A stretch of DNA of 64,000 nt, taken from NCBI GenBank assembly GCA_026391835.1, contig JAPLDF010000067.1:62001-126000 (forward strand), read 5' to 3'. This DNA is from Bacteroidota bacterium. Lineage in GTDB: Bacteria; Bacteroidota; Bacteroidia; Bacteroidales; FEN-979. Below the pieces are notes generated by a model. It worked only from the letters and a program-made list of their open reading frames with translations. It did no database searches and was not told the DNA's origin. Below are positions 19,301 through 28,206 of this stretch, piece by piece (within the stretch, counting starts at the first letter, position 1; each line of letters starts with the position of its first letter). The position numbers and the translations under genes are program-made.

Positions 19301-20247
19301 GAACTATCTTCCCTACAGTATTCGACAAAACATCGGAGAACTGGACAAAAGCCAATACCGGTGAATACCCGCCGGTGCAGTTCTTCCTGCGCAAAAACCC
19401 GGTTTACAAGGGGCAGGTTGAAGTGATCAATGGTTCCTTTTCTTTCTCATTCATTGTACCCAAGGATATTGCCCTGAAATACGGCGTTGGCAAGATAAGC
19501 TACTATGCCAGGAGTGCCGAAACCGATGCCAACGGGTATGACAACCACATCCAGGTTGGAGGGTACAACAACGAGGCATTGCCCGACAACGAGGGCCCCC
19601 AGCTTGCTTTGTATATGAACGACAGGAGTTTCCGCTCCGGCGGCGTCACCAGCCAGAACCCGGTGCTCCTGGTGGATGTTACCGATACTTCCGGGGTAAA
19701 TGCCGTTGGAAATGGAATTGGCCATGACATCACGGCGGTGCTCGACAACAAGTCAACCACCCCCATGATTCTCAATGATTATTATGTCTCGGATCTCAAC
19801 ACCTTTAAAAGCGGGGAGATCGATTATCCGCTCAGTTCCCTCAGCGACGGACCGCACCAGATCGTCGTAAAAGTATGGGATGTCCACAACAACTCCACCG
19901 ATGCCAGCATTGATTTTGTGGTAGTCTCTTCTGCACAGTTTGCACTGGAGCACCTGATGAACTATCCCAATCCCATGAAGGACCATACTACTTTTGCATG
20001 GGAGACAAACCAGGCAGACCAGGCAGTGGATGTCGAAATAAAAATTTTCACCCTGAACGGGCGCCCGGTGAAAACCCTTAAACAGACAATTTATCCGCAG
20101 GGTTATCACACATCAACCCTGGAATGGGATGGTACACAGGATGATGGAAATAAAATCAGTGCAGGGATGTATGTTTTCGCTGTACAGTTGAATACACAGG
20201 GTGGTCCTTCGGCAAAACAAACCTCGAAGTTGGTGGTTATCCGTTAA
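16390..20247 (+). CDS. porU: PorU-like C25 cysteine protease, copy 1 (T9SS sortase)
   Basis: 1285 residues from the ATG at 16390, chosen because a signal peptide (MNTRKQHVAIALFLFLAI) begins there. PorU removes the C-terminal signal from T9SS cargo and attaches A-LPS at the cell surface. An N-terminal prodomain-like region (about 30-180) precedes a beta region, then the gingipain-like C25 domain. The catalytic pair is visible: His796 in IGHGG and Cys830 in TATCEF, 34 residues apart. The C-terminus (YPNPMKDHT ... SAGMYVFAV) is a FlgD-like/CTD-like domain. It is followed 28 bp later by a second PorU-like gene. Confidence 0.9.
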   Translation: MNTRKQHVAIALFLFLAIAPVFSIMAGGTGTSGRYKLSWNAPEVVRRADSTGEAILSFQGSVSRNEYGMLPVFMTSFPFDPGQDSLAEVILRNQVYEQAEDAGASTVPGVDKITADIPLFHQLSVARKKTSLQVGLLPFRRNSETGRIERLVSFDLEIRVVPVRHQLPLKSVNAYVPNSVLASGAWFKLAVNANGIYKLSYEDLKKAGIEVAGINPHNLRIYGNGGGMLPEANSAARIDDLMENTIFVSGENDGSFDPGDYLLFYGQRPDKWDYNKTDKLFHNRKNVYSDRMYYFLNFDKGPGKRITAEPSTTKAPTFFATKFEDYGSYEKDDINLIKSGREWWDKQNFDITTVRDYSFTFPNLDVNSPVSVKAFVAARSITGNTSFVVSAQGKTLMTLDVDRIIEGFENVFANVKASTATFLSNNSTIDLKMTYLKSSSSSVGYLNYIEVNAMRSLAMYGSQMSFRSAAGTGANGVTEFTMNGNGQDVQIWDVTKGNYIRKVESTRNGGNYVFRVETDTLREFLAFDGASFYAPEFIGRVENQDLHGTATADYLIVSNPSFLSEAERLAQFHRANSGMSVFITTPDKIYNEFSSGAQDITAIRDFVKMMYDKAESGKGPKFLLLFGDASYDYKNRTQKNTNYVPAYESPESLSPISSFVTDDYFGMLDAGEGQSVEGSLDIGIGRFPVDSPEQAQEAVDKVIHYCSPDLSVKNDWRNVVTFVGDDQNEGGNLFVDYSEDLAGIIDGSYKKYNVDKIYSDAYTMISTPGGARYPDVNVAINKRVEKGSLIMNYIGHGGEVGWAHERILEVADIQNWRNFDNMPVFVTATCEFSRFDDPERVSAGEWVFLNSRGGGVALFTTSRLTFAGTNQSLLINFYNSVFKKFSGSYLKMGDLLRVAKTDMGNTSNVHAFVLLGDPAMQMAYPSLDVATTSINSHMPSAVPDTLKALSEVTITGEIRDLSGEKAVNFSGTIFPTVFDKTSENWTKANTGEYPPVQFFLRKNPVYKGQVEVINGSFSFSFIVPKDIALKYGVGKISYYARSAETDANGYDNHIQVGGYNNEALPDNEGPQLALYMNDRSFRSGGVTSQNPVLLVDVTDTSGVNAVGNGIGHDITAVLDNKSTTPMILNDYYVSDLNTFKSGEIDYPLSSLSDGPHQIVVKVWDVHNNSTDASIDFVVVSSAQFALEHLMNYPNPMKDHTTFAWETNQADQAVDVEIKIFTLNGRPVKTLKQTIYPQGYHTSTLEWDGTQDDGNKISAGMYVFAVQLNTQGGPSAKQTSKLVVIR

Positions 20248-20260
20248 ATACATATCTTTG
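20230..20260 (+). promoter_or_regulatory. promoter of the second porU-like gene
   Basis: TATCTTTG at 20253-20260 matches the -7 consensus, with TTGG at 20230-20233, 19 bp upstream, as a partial -33 box. It overlaps the end of the first copy and lies 15 bp before the ATG at 20276, so the second copy can be expressed on its own. Confidence 0.5.
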
Positions 20261-20275
20261 CAAATCAATTTTACG

Positions 20276-23200
20276 ATGCTGGTGAAAAAAATATCCATAT
20301 TCCTTTGCTTCTTACTCCCGCTGCTTGGGACAGGGGCAACGCCTCATGCCGATTCATCTGTGCTGGCGAAAGGCCAATGGTATAAGTTCGTGATCACGCA
20401 TACCGGGATTCACCAGATTACATACCAGGATCTTAGTGCGATGGGTGTTGATCCGTCAACCATCGATGTTGACAAAATCCGCTTGTTTGGCAACGGTTCA
20501 GGGATGTTGCCCGAAGTGAATTCAGCACCCCGGGTTGACGACCTCCGCGAAATTTCAATCCAGGTTGAGGATGGGGGCGACGGCCATTTCGATGCAACCG
20601 ATTACCTCCTTTTTTATGGCGAGGGTGCCGACAAATGGAATTATGACAGGTTGTCGCGTTCCTATTCCCATCAACGCAACCTCTATTCCGATTCAACGTA
20701 CTATTTTTTGAATTTCGACCAGGGATCCGGAAAACGTGTTGGACCGTTGCCGGCCGATCCTTCTACCCCGAACTACTTTTCCACAGTTTTCGACGATTAT
20801 TTGCTCCACGAACTCGACCAGTTGAATTTAATCAGGTCCGGCAGGGAATGGTACGGCGAAACCTTTGATAACCAGGTAAAAAAGCGGGACTTCCCGTTTT
20901 ATTTCCCAAACATTGATTCGTTGTCGTCGGTGAAGGTCAAATGGTATGCCGCCGCAAGTGCACCGGTGGCAAACTATTTTTATCTCTCGCAGGCCGGGAA
21001 AAAGATCGACTCCCTGCGCATCGATTCCACCAACCCGACAGATTATACGCTGGCCGGAATGCCAAAATATAAAATTACGTCGATCCCGGCTCCATCACCG
21101 GATCAGACCATGACGATAACCTACGGCATGCCGACTTCAAACTCAAAAGGCTGGCTCAACTTCCTCGAACTGAGCTGCAGGAGAAACCTGGTATGGGTTG
21201 GCCCCCAGATGTTGTTCAGGGACCTGCAGAGCCTCGGCCAGGGCAGGATCACTGAATTTGCGATGAAGAATACAAGCACAGCTGTAAAGGTATGGGATGT
21301 TACCACCCCGTCATCAATAAAAGCCATCGACGCCGCCCTTGACAACGGAATACTCAGGTTCAGGCGTGCAACCGACAGCCTCCGCGAATTTATAGCCTTC
21401 GATGGTACATCCTATTACCCTGTAACCTATTGCGGAGTGGTTCAAAACCAGAACCTGCATGCAAACCAGCCAACTTCCCTGGTCATTGTCTCAAACCCGC
21501 TGTTCCTGGCACAGGCGGATCAGCTTGGTGAATTTCACAGGCAGCACAACGGTTTGTCGGTGCAGGTTGTTTCCGTTGCGGATATTTACAACGAGTTTGC
21601 CTGCGGACAAGGTGATCCCACCGCCATCCGGGATTACATGAAGATGTTGTACGACAGGGGAAGTGCAGAGAGCCGACCAAAGTACCTGTTGCTTTTCGGC
21701 GATGGATCCTACGATCCGAAAAACCGGATCCCGGGTAACAACAACCTCATCCCGACATTTCAGTCGGTTGAATCACTCAATTCCACCAAATCGTATGTCA
21801 CCGACGACTACTTCGGCATTATGGCGGATAACTCCGGGCAGGAAGCAAACGGCGCAATAGATATCGGTATCGGCAGGTTCCCGGTTTCGACCCTTGCCGA
21901 AGCTCAGACAATGGTTGATAAAATCATCCACTATTCGGCAGTTGCCTATCCTGTTACATCCGACTGGCGGAATATTGTGACTTTTGTTGCCGATGACGAA
22001 AACCAGAACCTCCATTTTCAGCAGGCCGAGGAATTGTGTGCCATTGTGAAAAGCAAGTACCCGGTATTCAATGTGAACAAAATCTATTTCGATGCCTACC
22101 AGTTGATACAAATCCCTGGCGGCGAACGGTTTCCTGATGCCAGTGCGGCACTCAATGATGTTGTAGATAAAGGATCGCTCATCATCAATTATACCGGCCA
22201 TGGCGGCGAAACCGGATGGAGCTTTGAGCAGGTGCTCACCACAACCGATATTCTTGCATGGAAAAACAAAGATAAACTCCCGGTTTTTGTTACTGCAACC
22301 TGTGAGTTCAGCAGGTTTGACAATCCCGAACGGTTTACTGCCGGCGAGATGCTCATCCTGCAGCCAGGCGGCGGCGCCATAGCACTATACTCCACCACGC
22401 GGCTCGCATTCGCCGGTTTGAACATCCAGCTGAACACAAGTTTTTTTAATCACCTGATGGATATGGATGCCGATGGGAAATATATCAGGATGGGAGACCT
22501 GATCCGCCTGTCGAAGAATGAAAATAGCAACAATTTCCAACTCCGCAACTTTTTACTCCTCGGGGATCCGGCTCAGAATATCGCTTTTTCAGGTTACAAT
22601 GTGAAAACCACTTCAATTAACGAGCAGCCTGTAAACCAGACTGATACTGTCGTTGGAATGTCAACGGTTACGGTCCGTGGGATCATCGAAGATGGCGGAG
22701 GCCAGAAAATAAGTACCTTCAATGGCACCGTGAATTGCAAGTTGTATGATAAACCGGTCACCAATACGACACTGGGCAACCGTCCCGAAAACCATGAGTC
22801 CTATCCTGCAAATTTCAATATCCAGAACAGCCTGCTTTTTAAAGGCGATGTTCCTGTTGTCGCAGGTGAATTCCTTTGCTCTTTTGTCGTTCCAAAAAAC
22901 ATTCTGCTTCAATATGGGAAAGGCAAGCTGAGTTATTTTGCATTCAACGATGATTCTGAAGCGTCAGGCTTCTTCGATCAGATTGTCGTCGGCGGACGCG
23001 ACGGATCAGTTAACCCAGTAAACCAGGGCCCGGATATTTCCCTTTACCTTGACGACCGTTCCTTTGTATCCGGAGGAGAAACAGGCAGTGCGGCAATCCT
23101 GCTGGTGGATCTTTTTGACACCAACGGGATCAACAGCCTTGGGCTGGGGATCGGGCATGAAATTGAAGCTGTTCTCGACAACGACAGGGCCAATGCAATG

Positions 23201-23689
23201 GTGCTGAACGACTATTATGCTGCTGATTTCAATTCCTACACCCGCGGAACCCTTGCGTACCCGCTGGATGGTCTTACCTCAGGAACGCATACCCTGACAT
23301 TGAAAGCATGGGACATGTTTGATAATTCTTCATTGAAGGAGATCACTTTTTACGTGCCCGCATCACATACAGAAGGAGTGCTGGTGAAAAATGTAATGAA
23401 TGCACCAAATCCACTGGTTGATCAAACGAATTTCATCTTTCAGCCCCAGCAGTCCGGTGGCGGAGGACTTGATGTGCAGATTAAAATCTATAACCTGAAA
23501 GGCATACAGGTTTACACAATTTTGAAAAGTTACAGTGACCCACTCATTTCGACACCGAAAATTTCATGGGATGGAACCGATTCGAATGGAAAAAAACTCA
23601 GCAACGGGATCTATCCGTATAAAATTACTTTTAAATCAAATAATGGTGCTTACAGCGAAACATCTCAAAAGCTTATGATTATGAGGTGA
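20276..23689 (+). CDS. PorU-like C25 cysteine protease, copy 2
   Basis: 1137 residues from the ATG at 20276, where a signal peptide begins (MLVKKISIFLCFLLPLLG). It parallels copy 1 along most of its length: GNGSGMLPEVNSAPRVDDL, DDYFGIM, DIGIGRFPVST, and a FlgD-like C-terminus (APNPLVDQT). It lacks the roughly 150-residue prodomain-like N-terminus of copy 1. The catalytic pair is intact: His642 in TGHGG and Cys676 in TATCEF, again 34 apart. It could be a second sortase with other cargo or a divergent duplicate. Which copy is the orthologue of characterised PorU cannot be settled by eye. Confidence 0.85.
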   Translation: MLVKKISIFLCFLLPLLGTGATPHADSSVLAKGQWYKFVITHTGIHQITYQDLSAMGVDPSTIDVDKIRLFGNGSGMLPEVNSAPRVDDLREISIQVEDGGDGHFDATDYLLFYGEGADKWNYDRLSRSYSHQRNLYSDSTYYFLNFDQGSGKRVGPLPADPSTPNYFSTVFDDYLLHELDQLNLIRSGREWYGETFDNQVKKRDFPFYFPNIDSLSSVKVKWYAAASAPVANYFYLSQAGKKIDSLRIDSTNPTDYTLAGMPKYKITSIPAPSPDQTMTITYGMPTSNSKGWLNFLELSCRRNLVWVGPQMLFRDLQSLGQGRITEFAMKNTSTAVKVWDVTTPSSIKAIDAALDNGILRFRRATDSLREFIAFDGTSYYPVTYCGVVQNQNLHANQPTSLVIVSNPLFLAQADQLGEFHRQHNGLSVQVVSVADIYNEFACGQGDPTAIRDYMKMLYDRGSAESRPKYLLLFGDGSYDPKNRIPGNNNLIPTFQSVESLNSTKSYVTDDYFGIMADNSGQEANGAIDIGIGRFPVSTLAEAQTMVDKIIHYSAVAYPVTSDWRNIVTFVADDENQNLHFQQAEELCAIVKSKYPVFNVNKIYFDAYQLIQIPGGERFPDASAALNDVVDKGSLIINYTGHGGETGWSFEQVLTTTDILAWKNKDKLPVFVTATCEFSRFDNPERFTAGEMLILQPGGGAIALYSTTRLAFAGLNIQLNTSFFNHLMDMDADGKYIRMGDLIRLSKNENSNNFQLRNFLLLGDPAQNIAFSGYNVKTTSINEQPVNQTDTVVGMSTVTVRGIIEDGGGQKISTFNGTVNCKLYDKPVTNTTLGNRPENHESYPANFNIQNSLLFKGDVPVVAGEFLCSFVVPKNILLQYGKGKLSYFAFNDDSEASGFFDQIVVGGRDGSVNPVNQGPDISLYLDDRSFVSGGETGSAAILLVDLFDTNGINSLGLGIGHEIEAVLDNDRANAMVLNDYYAADFNSYTRGTLAYPLDGLTSGTHTLTLKAWDMFDNSSLKEITFYVPASHTEGVLVKNVMNAPNPLVDQTNFIFQPQQSGGGGLDVQIKIYNLKGIQVYTILKSYSDPLISTPKISWDGTDSNGKKLSNGIYPYKITFKSNNGAYSETSQKLMIMR

Positions 23690-23749
23690 GAATTTTGGTG
23701 GAGCAATATCTAATTTTAATTTGAAGCAATAACTGAAAAGGAAAAGCGT

Positions 23750-23757
23750 TATTTTTG
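23750..23757 (+). promoter_or_regulatory. -7 promoter element before porV
   Basis: TATTTTTG matches TAnnTTTG and lies 41 bp before the porV ATG, giving a leader of about 35 nt. No TTTG is at the expected -33 spacing. Confidence 0.5.
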
Positions 23758-23798
23758 CGCCCTTTTATCTATTTAGTACTTATTTTACAATTCTACAG

Positions 23799-25037
23799 AT
23801 GAAGATCAGGTTATCATTTCTTTTTTTATGTGCCCTGGCGATGACCAGTAGCTACGGACAGACGGGCGCTTCTTCAGATTCACGAACTGAACAAAGCGAC
23901 GGAAGCCGGGTGATATCTACTGCCGTGCCTTTTTTAACGATTGCCCCCGATGCCCGCGCCGGTGGTATGGGAAATGTGGGTGTTGCAACTACGCCGGATG
24001 CCTATTCCATGTTCTGGAACCCTGCAAAATATGCTTTTATCGATAAAACATTTGGTTTTGGGATTGGTTATGTGCCCTGGTTGCGCCAGCTTGTAAATGA
24101 TATCGGTTTGTATTCTGTTGTTGGTTATGGTAAAATCGGCGACAAGCAGGCAATCGCCGGATCCCTGCGTTTCTTTTCAATGGGGGAAGTACAGTTTACG
24201 AATGATTACGGCGAAAATACCATCCTGGTTAAACCAAACGAATTTGCCCTCGATGCAACCTATGCAAGGAAGTTTTCCCGCGAGTTTTCAGGTGCTGTTG
24301 CCGGGCGGTTTGTCTATTCCAACCTTATCCCGGGCGGCGGCGATGGTACCACCCAGGCCAGGCCGGGAACATCTGTTGCGGCCGATGTCGCCATCTATTA
24401 CCACCACGAAATGGAAGTGAAGGGTATCTCCGGTGCATCAATCGATTTCGGTCTCAATATTTCCAACATCGGATCAAAAATGTCATACAGCAGCTCATCC
24501 ATTGTGCGTGATTTCATCCCTACTACCCTGCGCCTTGGCCCGTCATTTACCATGGATATTGATGATTATAACAGGTTTTCCATCTCCCTCGATTTGTCGA
24601 AGCTGCTTGTTCCGACACCACCGGTGTATTTAAAGGATCATACGGGGTCCAGCGACAGTATCAAGGACAATAAAAAGGTCATCTATAAAGGTAAGAATCC
24701 TGACGTCTCGCCGGTTATGGGAATGATCCAGTCCTTCTACGATGCCCCTTACGGGTTTAAGGAGGAGATGCAGGAAATCAATATAGCACTTGCCGCCGAA
24801 TATTGGTACAACAAACTGTTTTCGGTCAGGGCCGGTTATTTCTATGAATCCGTATACAAGGGCGATCGCCAGTTTTTCACACTTGGTGCCGGTTTGCGGT
24901 ACAACGTGTTCGGACTCGATTTTTCTTACCTGATTCCCATCAGGAGCAACAACCCGTTGCAGCACACCCTGCAGTTTACGTTGCTGTTTAACTTCGACAA
25001 TACCAAAAAGCCCGAAAAAGCCGGCGCAACGAACTAA
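23799..25037 (+). CDS. porV: T9SS outer-membrane channel/shuttle protein PorV
   Basis: A 412-residue FadL-like barrel with a signal peptide ending near SSYGQ. PDARAGGMGNVGVATTPDAYSMFWNPAKYA (split here as PDARAGGMGN and FWNPAKYAF) is the PorV family start. PorV takes cargo from the SprA/Sov channel and passes it to PorU for cleavage and anchoring in the outer membrane. Its place directly after the PorU-like genes matches that role and the arrangement known in Flavobacterium. ispF follows 51 bp later. Confidence 0.93.
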   Translation: MKIRLSFLFLCALAMTSSYGQTGASSDSRTEQSDGSRVISTAVPFLTIAPDARAGGMGNVGVATTPDAYSMFWNPAKYAFIDKTFGFGIGYVPWLRQLVNDIGLYSVVGYGKIGDKQAIAGSLRFFSMGEVQFTNDYGENTILVKPNEFALDATYARKFSREFSGAVAGRFVYSNLIPGGGDGTTQARPGTSVAADVAIYYHHEMEVKGISGASIDFGLNISNIGSKMSYSSSSIVRDFIPTTLRLGPSFTMDIDDYNRFSISLDLSKLLVPTPPVYLKDHTGSSDSIKDNKKVIYKGKNPDVSPVMGMIQSFYDAPYGFKEEMQEINIALAAEYWYNKLFSVRAGYFYESVYKGDRQFFTLGAGLRYNVFGLDFSYLIPIRSNNPLQHTLQFTLLFNFDNTKKPEKAGATN

Positions 25038-25088
25038 GTTCGTTGTCAGGGCTGCCATCGGGATACAACCATTTGCCATTTTTCTTAT

Positions 25089-25565
25089 ATGTTCCGGATC
25101 GGTTTCGGCTTCGATACACACAAACTTGAATATGACCAGCAATTCTGGCTGGGGGGCGTGCTGGTTCCGCATAGCAAGGGTGCTGTGGGACATTCTGATG
25201 CCGATACCCTGATCCATGCCATCATTGATGCGTTGCTTGGGGCGGCCGGTTTGCGCGACATCGGAAACCAGTTTCCCGATACCTCGCCCGAATTCAAAGG
25301 GATAGACAGCAAACTGCTACTCAGGCATACACTTGAGATGATTACCGCCAAAGGATATGTTATCGGGAACATCGACTGCACGATCGTCCTGCAAAACCCC
25401 AGGATCAATGCCGTTATCCCCGAAATGGTCAAAACGCTTGCGTCTGTGTTGAAAATAGATGAGGGTCAATTGTCGGTTAAAGCAAAAACCAGCGAAAAAC
25501 TGGGCTTTATCGGCCGGGAAGAGGGAATCTCAGCCTATGCGGTTGTACTGTTGCAGAAGGGTTAG
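25089..25565 (+). CDS. ispF: 2-C-methyl-D-erythritol 2,4-cyclodiphosphate synthase
   Basis: A 158-residue trimeric enzyme of the non-mevalonate isoprenoid route; it cyclises CDP-methylerythritol phosphate with release of CMP. Metal-binding residues are visible as D9-T-H11 and in GHSDAD (His35). TSEKLGFIGREEG near the C-terminus is the cytidine-binding motif. The stop codon overlaps the stop of the convergent membrane-protein gene by 4 bp. Isoprenoids also feed the menaquinone side chain. Confidence 0.95.
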   Translation: MFRIGFGFDTHKLEYDQQFWLGGVLVPHSKGAVGHSDADTLIHAIIDALLGAAGLRDIGNQFPDTSPEFKGIDSKLLLRHTLEMITAKGYVIGNIDCTIVLQNPRINAVIPEMVKTLASVLKIDEGQLSVKAKTSEKLGFIGREEGISAYAVVLLQKG

Positions 25566-27406
25566 CGGTCCATTACCCGGTAGAAACTCAGTTTAAAATC
25601 GTCGATGAGGATCGGTTTCCTGCCCGGATTCCAGATATAGATCTTCAGGATCCCATTCCTGTTTACAATCTCCGGCAGGGTAAGTGAGAACCTGCATTTT
25701 CGCCAGTATTTCATTTTCTTTTCAGGGATGTCGTTCAGCCGGAAACCCTGCCAGTAACTTTTCCTTAGATTGATGCTGTCCATGCTCAGCACAACGAGAG
25801 CCGCATTGCTCGCGCCTATGGCACTGTCCCAAACCATCACTTCCCCTTCCACAAAAAACCTGGAAGGTAATTTCCCAAGTTGATCTGCAGGTAGAACGAG
25901 CCCGGGGCCAAATTGATTGAGAGAATCAAGATAACCAGCATGGCATGGTGAATATGACCTGGGCGATTGGCGGAATGAAATGTTGTTCCAGTAGTTGGGT
26001 GCAGACTCAAAGTCATTTTGCAAAACCAGTGTTGGCTTATCACGGTCAACCGTAAATTCAGGGAGTTCAAGGTTGCCACCCAAACCATTGATATGCGCTG
26101 AATCAGCCCTCATGAAAATAAAGCAGTATTTTGCACGGTTCATGCTGTTGGGCTGTATGATGTTATGGGTATACTGCCATGTTTGAAACAGGTTCAGGAA
26201 AACCAGCGGCAGAATTATGGCCATGACGACCGGAAGCGCATGTTTCCCCGGCAATGCGTTTATTGCTACCGCCAGGAGCAGGCAGTAAATCCCGTAATAG
26301 TCAATGAAGGCCCGCAACCCGAAACTGTCGCCATAATACCAGTTCCACCAGATTGAAATCGTGTAAGTACTGATGGCAATGAAAAAGAGCATGCTGAAAA
26401 AGCGGGTACGGCTGGTAAACGCCAGGAATGCCAGTCCCGACCAGGAAAGAAGGATCAGCGGGGTATAAATGAACAACCCCTTCCGGAAACTGAACAGGAC
26501 ATTGCTGATCTCAGGCCTTGAAAACAGGAATCCTTCATTGTCATACGACCAGATGAACATTTTTCCCGTTTGTAAAAACCAGAGAAATGGCTGAATGGAT
26601 ACCAGTACAAAAAGTACCAGGAAGAAGAGCATGGAAACGCTTTTCCTTTGCCACAAACTCTTAAAAAAAGCGGTAAATGTGGCCATGTCCCCGGCAAGAA
26701 AAGGCAGCAGCAGGAGAACCAATACGTTGGTCGGGCGGATCAGGATGACAATTCCAAGAAACAAACCTGTCGGCAGTGCCGACCTGAGGTTCCACGTTTT
26801 TATTGCAGCCAGGGCGTAAAAGATCAGGCCATTGATGGCAAAGAATGAGTAGAGGTGCGACATCGTAGGCTGCCAGATGGTGTAATATAATAGATTGGTC
26901 CCCAGTAAAATGGCCGGTAGGAGTACGGAGGCTATTGCCGGCCTGATGCGGAAATGCAACAGGATTTTCGACAGGAAGATCAGCCCGGCCATGGCATAAA
27001 ACAGGGCCCCCAGCCCGATGGAAACCTGGAAACAGAAATTGTACCCGTCGGCAGGCACACCCGATAAAAATGACAGCAGCAAACCCAGCAGGAAAAAGGG
27101 GAGCAGCAGCAGGGCTTCACCCGAAAAATATTTATTTACAGGATGGCCGTCTACATTGACAATGTAACTGGGTTTATAATCAGGAATACCGAGGAACCGG
27201 GATTCCATTTCCACGCCCTTCCGGAAGGTCGGATCGCCGCAAAGGATAAGGGATGGCAGGTAGGCATAATAGCCGCGCCCGTCGCTGTTGACGATGTGTT
27301 TCCAGCCCGTTCCGTTGCCATCGAACATCCTGAGGCTGATAAAAAACACCAGAAGAAAACAGAAAATTTCGAACAACGCATTCCCGGAATACCTGATGTT
27401 GTGCAT
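25562..27406 (-). CDS. polytopic membrane protein, GT-C glycosyltransferase-like
   Basis: 614 residues from the ATG at 27406; a 14-codon extension to 27448 has no signal-like features. About eleven hydrophobic segments span residues 10-420. The first large outer loop holds NSDGRGYYAYLPSLIL, with an Asp placed as in GT-C (GT39/DUF2029-type) transferases. A soluble beta-rich C-terminal domain of about 190 residues (from about 425) follows and could bind sugars. No exact family is recognised; a lipid-linked sugar transferase at the inner membrane is the best guess. Confidence 0.55.
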   Translation of the reverse strand: MHNIRYSGNALFEIFCFLLVFFISLRMFDGNGTGWKHIVNSDGRGYYAYLPSLILCGDPTFRKGVEMESRFLGIPDYKPSYIVNVDGHPVNKYFSGEALLLLPFFLLGLLLSFLSGVPADGYNFCFQVSIGLGALFYAMAGLIFLSKILLHFRIRPAIASVLLPAILLGTNLLYYTIWQPTMSHLYSFFAINGLIFYALAAIKTWNLRSALPTGLFLGIVILIRPTNVLVLLLLPFLAGDMATFTAFFKSLWQRKSVSMLFFLVLFVLVSIQPFLWFLQTGKMFIWSYDNEGFLFSRPEISNVLFSFRKGLFIYTPLILLSWSGLAFLAFTSRTRFFSMLFFIAISTYTISIWWNWYYGDSFGLRAFIDYYGIYCLLLAVAINALPGKHALPVVMAIILPLVFLNLFQTWQYTHNIIQPNSMNRAKYCFIFMRADSAHINGLGGNLELPEFTVDRDKPTLVLQNDFESAPNYWNNISFRQSPRSYSPCHAGYLDSLNQFGPGLVLPADQLGKLPSRFFVEGEVMVWDSAIGASNAALVVLSMDSINLRKSYWQGFRLNDIPEKKMKYWRKCRFSLTLPEIVNRNGILKIYIWNPGRKPILIDDFKLSFYRVMDR

Positions 27407-27466
27407 AATTTCTTTACAAGGATAACCCAGACAATGAACAGGAAGCAAATTTAGAGAAGTTTACCA

Positions 27467-27498
27467 TTTGGTAGTATAATTTATTTTTTGTACTTTTG
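27467..27498 (+). promoter_or_regulatory. promoter of the rpsF-rpsR-rplI operon
   Basis: TTTG (27467-27470), 20 bp, TACTTTTG (27491-27498): a full match to the Bacteroidota vegetative promoter. It lies 44 bp before the rpsF ATG. The leader is AT-rich with no stable hairpin obvious. Confidence 0.75.
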
Positions 27499-27542
27499 CA
27501 GTCCTTTTTAAAAATCTATATATTCATTAAAATCAACGAGAA

Positions 27543-27896
27543 ATGTTAAAACAGTACGAAACCGTTTTCATTATGACTCCCGTTTTGTCTGATGAACAGA
27601 TGAAGGAAACGGTAGAAAAGTATCAGAAGTTCCTCGTCAGCAAAGGTGCTGAGATCGTTCATGAGGATCATTGGGGGTTGCGCAAGCTCGCCTATCCCAT
27701 TCAGAAAAAGGCCACAGGATTCTATCATCTGATCGAATTCAAAGCCGAACCGACACTGATCAGGGAGTGGGAAGTAACCTTTAAACGTGACGAGCGGATT
27801 CTCCGCTTTTTAACGGTGGTTTTTGACAAGCACATGCTCGCCTACAGCGAGAAAAAACGTGCCCGGTCCAAGGCTGCAAAGGAAGTAAAAGAATAG
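27543..27896 (+). CDS. rpsF: 30S ribosomal protein S6
   Basis: 117 residues. MLKQYETVFIMTPVLSDEQ is the usual S6 start; WGLRKLAYPIQKKATGFYHL forms the central strands and RDERILRFLTV the last strand. S6 pairs with S18 on the platform of the 30S subunit. It is the first gene of the rpsF-rpsR-rplI operon, behind a strong promoter. The C-terminal tail is rich in Lys/Arg. Confidence 0.97.
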   Translation: MLKQYETVFIMTPVLSDEQMKETVEKYQKFLVSKGAEIVHEDHWGLRKLAYPIQKKATGFYHLIEFKAEPTLIREWEVTFKRDERILRFLTVVFDKHMLAYSEKKRARSKAAKEVKE

Positions 27897-27920
27897 TAAC
27901 CATCCAAAAACTGTTTGATC

Positions 27921-28193
27921 ATGGCAACACAACAACAAGGTGAAATAAAGTATCTTACCCCGATTGCGGTTGATACGAAAAGAAAAAAATATTGCCGTTT
28001 CAAGAAGAGCGGTATCAAATACATCGATTTTAAGGATGCTGACTTTCTGCTTAAGTTCGTCAACGAACAGGGCAAACTGCTTCCCCGCCGTATCACCGGT
28101 ACATCCACCAAATACCAGCGGAAAGTAGCACAGGCAGTTAAACGGGCGAGGCACATTGCCCTCATGCCCTATGTTGGAGATTTATTAAAATAA
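27921..28193 (+). CDS. rpsR: 30S ribosomal protein S18
   Basis: 90 residues from the ATG at 27921; a TTG two codons earlier is possible but unlikely. [18 protein letters not shown] and [19 protein letters not shown] are S18 signature segments. It binds S6 and the 16S rRNA central domain. Gap to rpsF is 24 bp. Confidence 0.97.
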   Translation: MATQQQGEIKYLTPIAVDTKRKKYCRFKKSGIKYIDFKDADFLLKFVNEQGKLLPRRITGTSTKYQRKVAQAVKRARHIALMPYVGDLLK

Positions 28194-28206
28194 GGAGGCA
28201 CGAACC

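Noticed and set aside
27499..27542. S6:S18-binding leader RNA of rpsF
   Set aside because: The 44-nt leader is AT-rich and I could not find the hairpin or CCG bulge.
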